From contig JAEVLN010000001.1 in NCBI GenBank assembly GCA_018350325.1, positions 4,493,254-4,557,253 of the forward strand: a DNA stretch of 64,000 nucleotides, read 5' to 3'. The translations under genes were made by a program, and so were the position numbers. The DNA is from Globodera rostochiensis. Its lineage: Eukaryota; Nematoda; Chromadorea; Rhabditida; Heteroderidae. Below the pieces are notes generated by a model. That model had not been told where the DNA came from. It made no database searches and saw only the letters and a list, made by a program, of their open reading frames with translations. Shown here one piece after another: positions 9,825 through 21,281 of this stretch; the first letter of the stretch is position 1, and every line of letters starts with the position of its first letter.

Positions 9825-11541
9825 TTAAATATTAACTCCAAATTTCGACTTTTGGTCGTTTTTCTGTTGCAGTCTGTGCTGCCGCGCTCTCTGACGCTGA
9901 TTTTTGAACCAATTTGAGACTTGGACAACGCTCAGTTGGGTCTTCCGCGCAAGACGAACTTTCTCCTCTTGTGAAGGCATATTATGACGTCGGTACGTCT
10001 CGCGCAGAATTTGACGTGCACTTTTCTGTCAAAGTTTCGTATAAACTTTTTGAGCAGGAATTTGTGGGAATCGCGAGGGATTGGATGAAAATATTTGTAC
10101 TTTTTAAGTGCGGGAATTTTTTGACGTTTTCACTGTTTCCTAAACGGGACCTTGAAGCAGTAGCTGGTGCCCTCGCCGTCCCAAATGCTCCGTGGGAATC
10201 CGTTCTTCTTCCGGATCCGATACCGTGACACCGGATCCAGCTGTTTCCCTCTCAGATGCTCCACCTTGTTTTGAAAGTCAATAAAAGATTTGTTGTCGAC
10301 GTTTTGTGGGGGGTTTTATTGGGGATACGGTGTTGGGGCTTTGTTGGGGATACGGTGTTGGGGCTTTGTTGGGGATACGGTGTTGGGGCTTTGTTGGGGA
10401 TACGGTGTTGGGGCTTTGTTGGGGATACGGTGTTGGGGCTTTGTTGGGGATACGGTGTTGGGGCTTTGTTGGGGATACGGTGTTGGGGCTTTGTTGGGGA
10501 TACGGTGTTGGGGCTTTGTTGGGGATACGGTGTTGGGGCTTTGTTGGGGATACGGTGTTGGGGCTTTGTTGGGGATACGGTGTTGGGACTTTGTTGGGGA
10601 TACGGTGTTGGGGCTTTGTTGGGGATACGGTGTTGGGGCTTTGTTGGGGATACGGTGTTGGGGCTTTGTTGGGGATACGGTGTTGGGGTTTTGTTGGGGA
10701 TACGGTGTTGGGGCTTTGTTGGGGATACGGTGTTGGGGCTTTGTTGGGGATACGGTGTTGGGGTTTTGTTGGGGATACGGTGTTGGGGCTTTGTTGGGGA
10801 TACGGTGTTGGGGCTTTGTTGGGGATACGGTGTTGGGGCTTTGTTGGGGATACGGTGTTGGGGCTTTGTTGGGGATACGGTGTTGGGGTTTTGTTGGGGA
10901 TACGGTGTTGGGGCTTTGTTGGGGATACGGTGTTGGGGCTTTGTTGGGGATACGGTGTTGGGGTTTTGTTGGGGATACGGTGTTTGGGGTACGGTGGGGA
11001 AGGCAGAATGTATTACATTCGACAGTCAGCATTCCTCACAAAACTCACCTCGGCGTAATGTGCCTCGTTCCACAGTCTCTGCAGAAGGGAATGGTCGCCG
11101 GGGACGAATTGGCTGTGTTGGATGAACGCGTACAATTCGCCAAACTGACGACAATGAAACAAGGAAAGTGCCTTGGCACGATGGAGAATGTCCCGTGCCG
11201 GATGGTTTGCCAATAAGCCGCAATATTTCTCAATTCGTTCCACAAAAAATGTCTGAAAGGGAGGGCAAATAAAATGCCAAAAGCAAACTATGAAATTAAA
11301 CTAACCAGTCCAGAAAAGTCGGCACAGTTTTCAAGGCACTGACAAATGCATGCGACCTGGTCAGCTGAGAAGAGGGACACGTCGTCTAATTGAGGAGGGA
11401 CACGGCTTCTGCTGATGAGAGAGGCGAAACGGGGAGGGGAGACGCATGGAAGCACTTTTTGAAGAGGGACTTACGGATGTTCTGCTGACGGCGATCTTTG
11501 TGAGGGGGAATTTGGACGACAAACTCTCCCGTAACTATCAT
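9825..11541 (-). CDS. Divergent SIX-family homeobox protein (possible ceh-33 counterpart)
   Basis: Five exons (11541-11475, 11385-11306, 11252-11049, 10264-10151, 10025-9825) give 221 aa. SIX-domain features are FSADQVACICQCLEN, ALSLFHCRQFGELYAFIQHS, LWNEAHYAE, LRGKQLDPVSRYRIRKK and SIWDGEGTSYCFK. The homeodomain is degenerate: ARQILRETYRRHNMPSQEEK and [16 protein letters not shown], with Gln for Arg52 and RAR for the usual RDR; Lys50 and Asn51 are kept. The fourth exon is 114 bp, exactly as in the neighbouring SIX1/2 gene, arguing for tandem duplication. The homeodomain lacks one residue at the exon join compared with SIX1/2. The start at 11541 is the first Met in frame; an upstream extension is possible. 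Confidence 0.8.
10316..10992. repeat. 25-bp tandem array, about 27 units
   Basis: The unit begins GGGGATACGGTGTTGGGGCT and continues TTGTT, repeating every 25 bp with only a few substitutions (GGGGTT, GGGACT). It fills the intron before the 114-bp SIX-domain exon of the divergent SIX gene. Because 25 is not a multiple of 3 and the unit lacks stops, several frames stay open for over 700 bp; these are not genes. Each unit has two GGGG runs. Confidence 0.97.
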
Positions 11542-12359
11542 AGAACATTGGCCCTGCTGTGGTTTGTAGCATTTAAGGAACGTAAAGTGATTATTGTTTG
11601 GTGAATATGAACTGCCCGAGACGGAGGAGGGGGGGGGGGGGGGGGGGGTAAGTGCCCACCCCCCCCCCCCCCCGCAGCAGACCGGGACTTCGGCAAATAT
11701 ATTCACTCTTTTCCCATACTCATTCATCCACCTCCACCATTTTTCTTCTGCTGCTGCTGGTGGTCTATGCGTAATCTGATCCCCTCCCCCCCCCCCCCCA
11801 AATTGGGGTTTTTAGTTGTCCAAACTGTTACGAAACGAATAAAATGAATGGGGAAATCATCGAAAGAAATCCACTGGTTTACCCAAGAGGACAGAAACAG
11901 GCCCGGGGGGGGGGGGGGGGGGAGGGGATGCCAAAGAAGGGGGAAGACCGTTCTCCCCTTGGGGGATGTTTGTTTGCTCTTTCGTTTTGCATTTGTCCAT
12001 TTTCATCGAATGGAAAGCAGAAGTCTGTCCCGTCATCCAGTTATGGCAAGCTGAACAAATATCGTCAAAGAGAAGGGACGAGAGGGAATTGAGTCAATTC
12101 GAAATGTGTCTTTGAGATCATTATATGTCGGGAATGATTTGTACAAGAAGTAGAGATGTTGGTGAATTTTGTGATTGATGTTCTGCACAAATAAATACTC
12201 CGTTTTCTCAAAATGGCTGAGAAGTTTGACACAAATTTTACTGTTCAGAGGGACAGACGATTAACAAAGATAAAAACTGAGGATAACATAACCTCATTCC
12301 CGACCGACCCAAATCTGCCCATAAAAGCGCTTCAAAAGTCACTTTCTCGTCATCCACAA
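11542..12359. other. 5' flank of divergent SIX gene with homopolymer runs
   Basis: G runs (11629-11648, 11904-11922) and C runs (11657-11673, 11787-11801) dominate; no gene was found. A minus-strand frame up to 11727 could extend the SIX protein but is proline- and glycine-rich across a homopolymer. Confidence 0.45.
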
Positions 12360-12361
12360 AA

Positions 12362-13170
12362 AACCCCCCCCCCCCCCCTCCTCCTCCCCCCGAATTGTAC
12401 AATTTACTCAACAAAATCCCCCCCCCCCTCCCGAATTGTACAATTTACTCAACAAAATGTCCCCCCCCCCCTCCCATTGTACAATTTACTCAACAAAATG
12501 TCCCCCCCCCTCCCGAATTGTACAATTTACTCAAAAATGTCCCCCCCCCCTCCCGAATTGTACAATTTACTCAACAAAATGTCCCCCCCCCCTCCCGAAT
12601 TGTACAATTTACTCAACAAAATGTCCCCCCCCCCCCCTCCCGAATTGTAATTTACTCAACAAAATGTCCCCCCCCCCTCCCGAATTGTACAATTTACTCA
12701 ACAAAATCCCCCCCCCCCCTCCCGAATTGTACAATTTACTCAACAAAATGTCCCCCCCCCTCCCGTTGTACAATTTACTCAACAAAATGTCCCCCCCCCT
12801 CCCGAATTGTACAATTTACTCAAAAATGTCCCCCCCCCCTCCCGAATTGTACAATTTACTCAACAAAATGTCCCCCCCCCCCCGAATTGTACAATTTACT
12901 CAACAAAATGTCCCCCCCCCCCCTCCCGAATTGTACAATACTCAACAAAATGTCCCCCCCCCCCTCCCGAATTGTACAATTTACTCAACAAAATGCCCCC
13001 CCCCCTCCCGAATTGTACAATTTACTCAACAAAATGTCCCCCCCCCCCCTCCCGATGTACAATTTACTCAACAAAATGCCCCCCCCCTCCCGAATTGTAC
13101 AATTTACTCAACAATGCCCCCCCCCCCCTCCCGAATTGTACAATTTACTCAACAAAATGTCCCCCCCCCT
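12362..13170. repeat. 42-bp tandem array with palindromic core, about 19 units
   Basis: Each unit is a C run of 8-12 followed by TCCCGAATTGTACAATTTAC and TCAACAAAATGT. AATTGTACAATT is a perfect 12-bp palindrome present in most units. Variation is mostly C-run length plus small deletions (TCCCATTG, TCCCGTTG, TCAAAAATG). Pro/Tyr-rich open frames across it are artefacts. Confidence 0.95.
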
Positions 13171-13973
13171 CCCTCCCTTCACTTACGCTCGCCTCCCCCC
13201 CTCTTTCTTCCGCCCTCATTTCTTCCCCATAGTTTATATGTAATATTTGGTTGTTGTGCCACTTACCTATCTTCCCGTTTTCCACTTCCATTTCCCGCCC
13301 CCCCCAATTCTTCAGTCAATTAACGGAATTTGATCGATCGTCCCGTCCGTCCTAACCAATGAAAAACAAACAATCTTGCACAGACAAATTAGGACTACCA
13401 GTCATTAACTTATTGTCATCAAATATTTAGTCGGATGCAAAAATAGTCCAATGAATTGAATTCGGTGCTTTTGGACGTCAGCAGGGGCCTCTTCAGGGTT
13501 AACGCTTTATTTTTTAGTTAAAATTAAATGAATTAATTTTTAAATACTTTCTTTTTATTTCATAGCGCATTTTTAGTTTTTAAAAATCGGTAAAGTTTTT
13601 ATAAAACAAGAACGAAAAATTTTTTAGCGTTTCTAATTTTATTTAATTAAGTTTTAAAATTATCTCAAGTTATTTAAATATATTTTCAAATGATTTATTT
13701 TATTTTGAAATAATTAAAAATGTTAGAAAGTAATGAGTAAAAATTGAAGGAGGCGGGAGGGAATAAACCCCTAAGACGAGAAAGAGGCCCCAGCAGCAGA
13801 TTTGAATCCAGAGAATGTCTTAAAAAATACCTTTTCGCAAAAACTTTATTTGCGGGTAACCGGGAAGGTCAAATTCCCTTTTTTTTGCAATAAAAACGTC
13901 TTTTATTTATTCTAATTGTGTTGTTCCTGGCGCCACTAAAATCTTCCGCTCTTCCAAATTAATTAGACAGGCA
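13171..13973. other. AT-rich intergenic region
   Basis: No coding potential was seen. This is the upstream flank of the aldehyde dehydrogenase gene and contains long A/T-rich stretches with several TTTT/AAAA runs. Confidence 0.5.
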
Positions 13974-16309
13974 ATGACTTCTTCATTTCACTCGGTAAGT
14001 TTCGACTTTATTAGTAAAAGTTGCATTTCCATTTAAATAAAATGTTCTTTCCCCTGTCGTTCAGCTTGTGCTGACTCAACGGGAGTTCTTCCTGACTGGG
14101 AAACCCGCTGAATTGACGCATCGAAAGCAGCAGTTGAAAAGACTTCGCAAGGCTATTCTTGACAACAAAGAGTTCCTTTGCGAGGCCGTGCACAAAGACT
14201 TGAAACGCGACGCCAAGCTGAATTACCCGCTTGAACTTTCGTCCGTCATCATCGAGATCGAGTACATGCTCGACAACTTGGAGGTTAAAGCTTTAATCGT
14301 TGCCCAATGACGGACTGGCGTTCTCTTAAAATCTCGAAACCTTTTTAATCTGAATTTTTTGTCAAGGATTGGATGGCGCCTTTGCATGTCGAGAAGACGT
14401 TTACCACAATGCTGGACACCCCACAAGTCGTCCCGGAACCGAAGGTCCAAAACGGTCGATAGATTCCATTTGGAAATAGGGAATTGGATTTAGCCTTTTG
14501 CGGCCTTTTTAGAAACCTTGGGGCAGAAAGAAGGCTCGGCGTTTGCCGGGAAGATTTAATTGGGAGGGCATGTCTCCCCCCCCCCACGTCATTATAAGGT
14601 AAAGCTTTTGGTTTAGGGCGTCGTTTTGGTCATCGGGCCATGGAATTACCCTCTGAATACGATGTTGATGCCTTTGGTTGCCGTTTTGGCCGCTGGTTCA
14701 TTTTCTTACCCTTAAACGAGTGAACCCCCGCAACAATTTTAGGGAACACCGCCATTTTGAAGCCGTCCGAAGTCGCACCGAACACAGCCGCCGCCGTGGA
14801 CGAAGTCTTCTCGAAGGCTTTTGAGCGGGTTGGTTGGAGCCGACCAAATTTCTGATTTAATTCGAATCCGCTTATTTTTAGAATTATTTGGCGGTGGTGC
14901 AGGGCGGTGTCGGACAGACCGGCGAATTGCTTTCTGAGAAATTCGACCATATTATGTTCACGGGTTCGGCGCCGGTCGCCCGCCACATTCTCAGGGCGGC
15001 TGCGACGCATTTGACCCCGTGCACTTTGGAACTTGGCGGCAAATCGTAAGCAAAACTTTGCACATTTATTGAATTTTGAACAAATTATGTTATTTGATTA
15101 TTTATTTGGGAGGTTTTTAGAGGTTAACCAAAAAGGGACGAGTTTTAGACCGGTGTTCATTGACTCCAACGTGGACATTGCGATCACCGCGCGTCGGTTG
15201 GCCTGGGGAAAGTGGCTGAACTGTGGCCAAACGTGTCTTGCACCCGACTACGTTATGCTAACCAACAACGTAAAGCCGAGACTGGTCGAGGAGTTGAAGA
15301 CGGTTCTCATCGAGTACTACGGGACGAACCCGGCGATGAGCAAGGACTACAGCCGAATCATCAACGAATCTCACTTCGAGTCCGTTTCAGTTAGCGTTTT
15401 TCTGTTTGGTAACCCACGAAGTTTTTGAAAGAAAAGCTCGAAAAACATTTAATTCGCTTATGCTTTCGTGACTTCTGACCTAAAACGTCTTGACAATGAT
15501 GAGCTTTTAGCCGTCTTTGCGCGTTGTTGAAAAGTTCTGCCGGGAAAGAACTGCACAAATTGGGGCAGCCCAACCGGGAGGACCTTTTCATCCCGCCGAC
15601 CATTTTGGATGTGGAAATCGGAGACTCTCTGATGCAATCCGAAGTTTGTTGGTCCGCCCGAACTGAATTATGTTGGCTTTTTCTTAGATTTTTGGGCCTG
15701 TTCTTCCGATTGTCACTGTCCATTCTTTTGACGAGGCCATCGACGTCATAAAGCGAGGCGAGAAGCCGTTAGCCGCTTATTTATTCACGCGGGACGAAGG
15801 GAAAGTGAAGAAGCTGGTCTCCGAGACGCATTCGGGCTCCGTTTGCATTAACGACGTGGTGCTCCAAATTACAGGTGACATAGCGAAAGGGACGAAGGGG
15901 TTAAACCATTTAACGAGAAATATTATTCTTTTATTTAAACAAATTTCGATCAATTTGAGTTATTTTTTGCAAATTCAGTGGACACTTTGCCGTTTGGTGG
16001 GGTCGGCGAGAGCGGAATGGGACGTTATCGGGGAAAGTTTGGCTTTGACGAGTTCTCTCACCAAAAGGCGGTGTTAAAGCGCTGTTTCTTTGGGGATGGC
16101 ATTGCGGCGTAAGGTTTCTATTCATTTCAATTATTTTTGGGTTTTTCAGAGGTCGTTACCCGCCCTTGACGGACCAGAAGTTGAAGAGTCTCCAGCAGCT
16201 GACCGGCAAACGCCGCGCGGTGCCCCGCTTTTTGAAGGCGTTAATGCCGACGGTGCCTTATTTGCTGGTGGGCCTTCTTCTCGGCTTCTTCATCAGTCGA
16301 TTAGTCTAA
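13974..16309 (+). CDS. Class 3 fatty aldehyde dehydrogenase, tail-anchored (alh-4-like)
   Basis: It should oxidise long-chain fatty aldehydes to acids at ER or peroxisomal membranes (ALDH3A2 family). Eleven exons (13974-13994, 14065-14283, 14367-14444, 14617-14695, 14743-14828, 14882-15045, 15149-15379, 15511-15643, 15688-15874, 15979-16108, 16150-16309) sum to 495 aa, typical for the family. Visible signatures are [34 protein letters not shown], the catalytic-Glu motif TLELGGKSP, the catalytic Cys in [20 protein letters not shown] and [13 protein letters not shown]. The C-terminus ends [18 protein letters not shown], a single membrane anchor. All splice sites are GT-AG. The first exon is only seven codons. 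Confidence 0.94.
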
Positions 16310-17896
16310 TTCAAATTCCCTCCCAGACACTTTCCCGATGGCTTAAGCCTTAACCGCTCCCCCCCCCAACCCAACAGACCCATTTATCAACGAAGATTCT
16401 TAGCCATTCGACACCAACTAAACTAAGATTCTCAACCTTGACTAATGTGACTTCACTTTGCGTAAATTTGATCATTTTATTCCGATAAAACGTTTTTATT
16501 TGATCGAACGAACGGTTTTTGGGAAAGTTGCCAACTCAATCCATCGAATGTAACTTTTAAAAGACCCGGTCTTTGGAGACTTGGATTTTTTGTTCTTTTT
16601 GAGCTTAAAGGGTCGTTTGCCCCCCCCCCCCCCCTCCCCACCACATTTTGCCCTTGTTTGTGCCCATTCACCCGTTTTACTAAATCGGGCCCCAATTAAG
16701 CCGCTCCTTTCCCACTCATTCAAAAAGCGAAAGGCATTGGGTGTTGTGGGGGGGGGGGGGGGGGGGGGGGGGAAGTGGGGGGGGGGTTGGGGGGTCTGAA
16801 CTCATCGTCTTCTCCCCCCCCCCCCCCCTCTTTCTCTCCTCATCCCCGCATCAAGCGCGTCATTTTTGACGGGAAAGGACTAAGAAAATGCGACGAAATT
16901 ACTTTTTCCTTCCCTCCCAACGTATTGCCCTGGGTGATTTGCCCGAGGCATTTTTGAGAGGGCAAAATTTTATTGCATTCAATTCATTCCCCCAAAGCAA
17001 TAATCTCTTCCAGTCAGGAGATGTTGATGTGCAGGATAGGGTATTTATATTGGCTCAGGAGATGTTAAGAGAGTTTTGCGAGATGAATGGCATTTCAAGG
17101 TCCAATGGCTGAGGGAGTGCCGTTCTGTGCCTAAAATATTGTCGCTTTCCCTCCGTCGCGCATTCCCTTCGTCCCCCGTCCGATTCAATTTGTCTGCCCC
17201 CCCACGAGCTTTCCCGTTAATCCATCCCCGGCACGCCATCTCCTTCAGCTCCCGCCCCCCTCCCCCCAAATTCGGCCTGTCCCCTCTTTCTAAATCAAAT
17301 TCTGCTGCTTCAGCGCACCAGCCTCATCTTTTTGGCCTCATCACCCCCCCCCCCTGAGGGGATGTGCCCACCGCAAATCCTTTGCAGATGCTCTCCTTCT
17401 TTCCCTCCGTCCGTCCATTACTTCTGCTCCCTTCTCCTCTTTTTCTTCCCTCCCTTTGTTTTCCCTTAGGGGACAAAGCCTTCGATGATTTCGATTTGAC
17501 TTTGTCATCTGGTTTGCCACTTGCTGAAGGGTGTCGGCCGTGCCAAATTAATTGAATTTCGCTTTTTGCATCCTCCCCTTTTCTGCCCACCCTTCGGGGG
17601 ATACCGTCGCCATTAACGCTTCGTTTGCGCGCAAAGTTCGACGGGGTTACAATGAAATGATGCATTTGGGGGGGGGGGGGGGGGGGAAATGGGCAAATTC
17701 GGAGGCTTCGTTGTCCCCGGCCATTCTCTCTCCGTCCAACGGCCCCATCCGCCGATGCTCTTCGACCCTTTTTGGGCAATAAAACAAATTGCGAAAACGG
17801 CCGATGGCTTTTCGAATTTACCTAACCACCGGAGAGAACGAAGCTTCATTTGTTTGTCCTTCTAAACTCATCCGGGTTCCCTTATAAATTAGATAA
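16310..17896. other. Intergenic, homopolymer-rich
   Basis: Long G/C runs occur at 16620-16638, 16747-16790, 16814-16829 and 17669-17687. Open frames on both strands are compositionally biased. I see no gene that I can support. Confidence 0.45.
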
Positions 17897-18619
17897 ATGC
17901 CTTCTCAATCTCCAGCTTTCATTGCCAATTCTCTCCGACTTTTCCTCTTCATTGTTCGGACTCGCATTTTTGGTGCCGCTTTATGGAGGGATCAGTCCGA
18001 TTCGTACACCCCGCCGACGTTGGCGGGTGGACGGCTGGACGTCGTCGACTCGTCGGCGGCTGCTGGGGCAATGTCGGCACATTCACTTCGCTACAGAAAG
18101 CCCTTTTATATGGACGGTGAGTCGTTAAAGTCCTTACAAAATCCCCTCTCCATTCGATTGGAAATTCGTCGTTATTTTAAAGACTATTAAAGCCCACCCC
18201 CCTAACTCCTCACAATTCCGTTTTACGTTCTTCAACTAAATCTGTTCGTCTCGGTCCCTCTCTCTCTCTCTCTTCCCCACACTCTCTCCCTCCTCTGTTT
18301 TCTCTCATTGCCTTCCAATTGCCCTTATCGCCCCCACCCCCGGCGGCGCCAATGCAATTGGCGCCGCCCCCTTTTCATTGCCGCTCCCCACGGTTCGATG
18401 GCTATAATCCTTCCGCCATCGCCTCTTATTGCCGCCGAACAACGTGAAGAGCATCCCAATGGGTGTCATCGCCGAGGAGAGATAAACCCCGGCGGGAGGG
18501 ACATTCGACCGATCGTTATTATCTCCCGGGGCAAAACGCAACAAGGCCTTTCCATCGCTCACATTTGTCTTCCAGCTCCATTGCCTTTTTCTCCTTATGT
18601 CCCCGGGGAGCGCAACTGA
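17897..18619 (+). CDS. Small putative secreted protein
   Basis: Two exons (17897-18116 and 18576-18619) joined at a strong GTGAGT donor and TCTTCCAG acceptor give 87 aa ending PYVPGERN. The first third has a hydrophobic core (LRLFLFIVRTRIFGAALW) that could be a signal peptide. After it come SDSYTPPTLAGGRLDVVDS and LRYRKPFYMDA. I recognise no family. It could be a neuropeptide-like or secreted precursor, or the 5' part of a longer gene with different splicing. Confidence 0.4.
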
Positions 18620-18831
18620 ACCTGCCCGTTGCTGATCCCGTGGATGGCTACCCAGTTCACCAAGCTGTTCTCTTTCATTCTCGCCTCCGTGCACGACCCT
18701 CCGCCTCATACGGCGGAACCAGGTTAGTCAGTGCGAATGTCGTGAAATTGCCTTTAAACCTCTGCCCCTGCTATCGTTCCATAGACTCCCTTCACCCTCC
18801 TCTTCCCCCCCTACCCAGATTTCCATAGGAC

Positions 18832-20025
18832 TCCCCTTCCTCTCAAATCCCCCCCCCCCCTCCTTCCCCTCAAATCCCCCCCCCCCCCCCTCCTTCCCCT
18901 CAAATCCCCCCCCCCCCCCTCTTTCCCCAAATCCCCCCCCCTCCTTCCCCTCTAATCCCCCCCCCCCCTCTTTCCCCTCAAATCCCCCCCCTCTCCACTT
19001 CCCCCTCAAATCCCCCCCCCCCCTCCTCTTCCCCCCTCCCCGGATCCATAGGACTCCCCTTCCTCTCAAATCCCCCCCCCCCTCCTTCCCCTCAAATCCC
19101 CCCCCCCTCCTTCCCCTCAAATCCCCCCCCCCCTCTTTCCCCTCAAATCCCCCCCCCCCCCTTCCCCTCAAATCCCCCCCCCCTCTTTCCCCTCAAATCC
19201 CCCCCCCCTCTTTCCCCTAATCCCCCCCCCCTCTCCACTTCCCCCTCAAATCCCCCCCCCCCTCCTCTTCCCCCCTCCGGATTTCCATAGGACTCCCCTT
19301 CCTCTCAAATCCCCCCCCCTCCTTCCCCTCAAATCCCCCCCCTCCTTCCCCTCAAATCCCCCCCCCCCCTCTTTCCCCTCAAATCCCCCCCCCCTTCCCC
19401 TCAAATCCCCCCCCCCCCTCTTTCCCCTCAAATCCCCCCCCCCTCTCCACCCCCCTCAAATCCCCCCCCCCCTCCTCTTCCCCCCTCCCCGGATTTCCAT
19501 AGGACTCCTTCCTCTCAAATCCCCCCCCCCTCCTTCCCCTCAAATCCCCCCCCTCCTTCCCCTCAACCCCCCCCCCCCCTCTTTCCCCTCAAATCCCCCC
19601 CCCCTCTCCACTTCCCCCTCAAATCCCCCCCCCTCCTCTTCCCCCCTCCCCGGATTTCCATAGGACTCCCCTTCCTCTCAAACCCCCCCCCCCCCTCCTT
19701 CCCCTCAAATCCCCCCCCCCCCTCCTTCCCCTCAAATCCCCCCCCCCTCTTTCCCCTCAAATCCCCCCCCCCCTCCTTCCCCTCAAATCCCCCCCCCCTT
19801 TCCCCTCAAATCCCCCCCCCCCTCTCCACTTCCCCCTCAAATCCCCCCCCCCCTCCTTCCCCCCTCCCCGGATTTCCATAGGACTCCCCTTCCTCTCAAA
19901 TCCCCCCCCCCCTCTCCCCTCAAATCCCCCCCCCCCTCCTTCCCCTCAAATCCCCCCCCCCCCCTCTTTCCCCAAATCCCCCCCCCCCCTCTCCACTTCC
20001 CCCTCAACCCCCCCCCCTCCTCTTT
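18832..20025. repeat. C-rich tandem array with higher-order periodicity
   Basis: The basic unit is CCTTCCCCTCAAAT plus a C run of 7-13, about 24-27 bp. The landmark TCCATAGGACTCC recurs near 18824, 19044, 19284, 19495, 19658 and 19875, showing a superunit of about 165-240 bp that also contains a TCTCCACTTCCCCCTCAAA variant. Glycine-rich minus-strand frames here are artefacts. Confidence 0.93.
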
Positions 20026-21281
20026 TCCGATTTCATTGCTCATTTAATCTCAGTGCCATGTTTTCTTATCGACTTCATTTTTACGTCCATCGCATAATTA
20101 TCTTTCTCGCTTTTAGTCGTCTAAGCGAGTACGCCTTGGCAAATTAGCTGAGCCGAAGGATAGGAACTCGGATGGGGACGGGGCGGGGGGGGGGGGTTGC
20201 TGATGCGATGCCATTGTCCCGACAAATGCTTTCCGGTAATTTACTCTCGAACCCCATCAAACTCTCGCCCCACTCATTTCCCCGCTGTGGTGGCAAAAGA
20301 GAAGAAAATTGGTCGATTTGTGTTGTTTGTTGGTGGAATAATGTGCAGGAATTCAATTAGGAAGAGAAAATGGCGGTGCGAATAGATCGACTGCTCTGTG
20401 GGGGGGGGGGGAATCCGCGAGACATCTCCCCCCCCCCCCCGGGGGGATGGACGGGCAAATAAATAGAGAGGCGAAAATCCAATTTAAGAACGAAGAAGCC
20501 CCTTTGATGTGCTTGAATGAAATGAGCGCGAATGAAAAAAGTAGCGCTAAATGTGGAAAATAGACAAAAATAAGAATTATTTTTAACATTATAAAGGGAT
20601 TGGGGGGACGGCACTTTGTTGAATTCTTCCTTTAAATAAACACTTAAAATAATTTAATTATATCACTACCGTCGACAAGCTTTCAGAGAAATACATTTTT
20701 TTATTCCAAAGCGAGTACAAATGAAACTTTTATATTTTTAAAGTTGCGATTTTTTATATTAATGCTTATCGTTGTTGTGCCTCTTTCTTCGTCTCAACAA
20801 CAACAAAAATGGATAAGACAAATTGCAGAATTGAATTGAATTGAATTGGTGCCGTCCGTGGCGGAGGGAATGACAGAATGGTCGAGTGAACAGACAATCT
20901 CCCCCGGGGGTTTTTCGGCCGTGACACGGACAATTCAATTGGGGAATTGACGTGGCAGGGTGATGGGGGCGGGGGCACACATAAAAGGGACGGAAGAGGC
21001 GTATTTTCGAATTGCGGCCTTTCCCTTTACCTAACCAACTCAAATTCCCCCCCCCCCCCCCCGACGACCATTTGGTTGCTCCTTCCCCGCTGTCCCACAC
21101 CCAACCAAATCTAATCCCAGAGGGTCCAGAGGAGTTGGGGAAGAATGAAAGGCGGCCAAGAGGGGAGGGGGGCTGAAAACTCAACCTCTTCCCACTCACT
21201 CTCGACCCAAAAGCCTTCGGTGTGCTCCATTCATTCAATTCTTCGCCCCTTTCCCAACACTTTTCTGTCCCTTGGCATGGA
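20026..21281. other. Intergenic, upstream of the ODR-2-like gene
   Basis: No supported gene. Contains an AT-rich block (20600-20760), G/C runs at 20401-20412, 20430-20441 and 21046-21062, and GAATT repeats near 20831-20845. Upstream exons of the ODR-2-like gene may lie here. Confidence 0.4.

Noticed and set aside
10256..11216. Open frames of 250-308 codons on the plus strand and 238 on the minus strand
   Set aside because: They follow a 25-bp intronic tandem repeat lacking stops; periodic Trp/Gly/Cys-rich peptide in every frame, and conserved SIX exons on the minus strand bracket the region.
12362..13170. CRISPR-like appearance (regular repeats with palindromes)
   Set aside because: No unique spacers, units are all alike, and the host genome is an animal.
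12213..13323. Proline/tyrosine-rich 'cell-wall-like' proteins
   Set aside because: Frames cross the 42-bp satellite; the same type of peptide appears in several frames and no start or splice context supports them.
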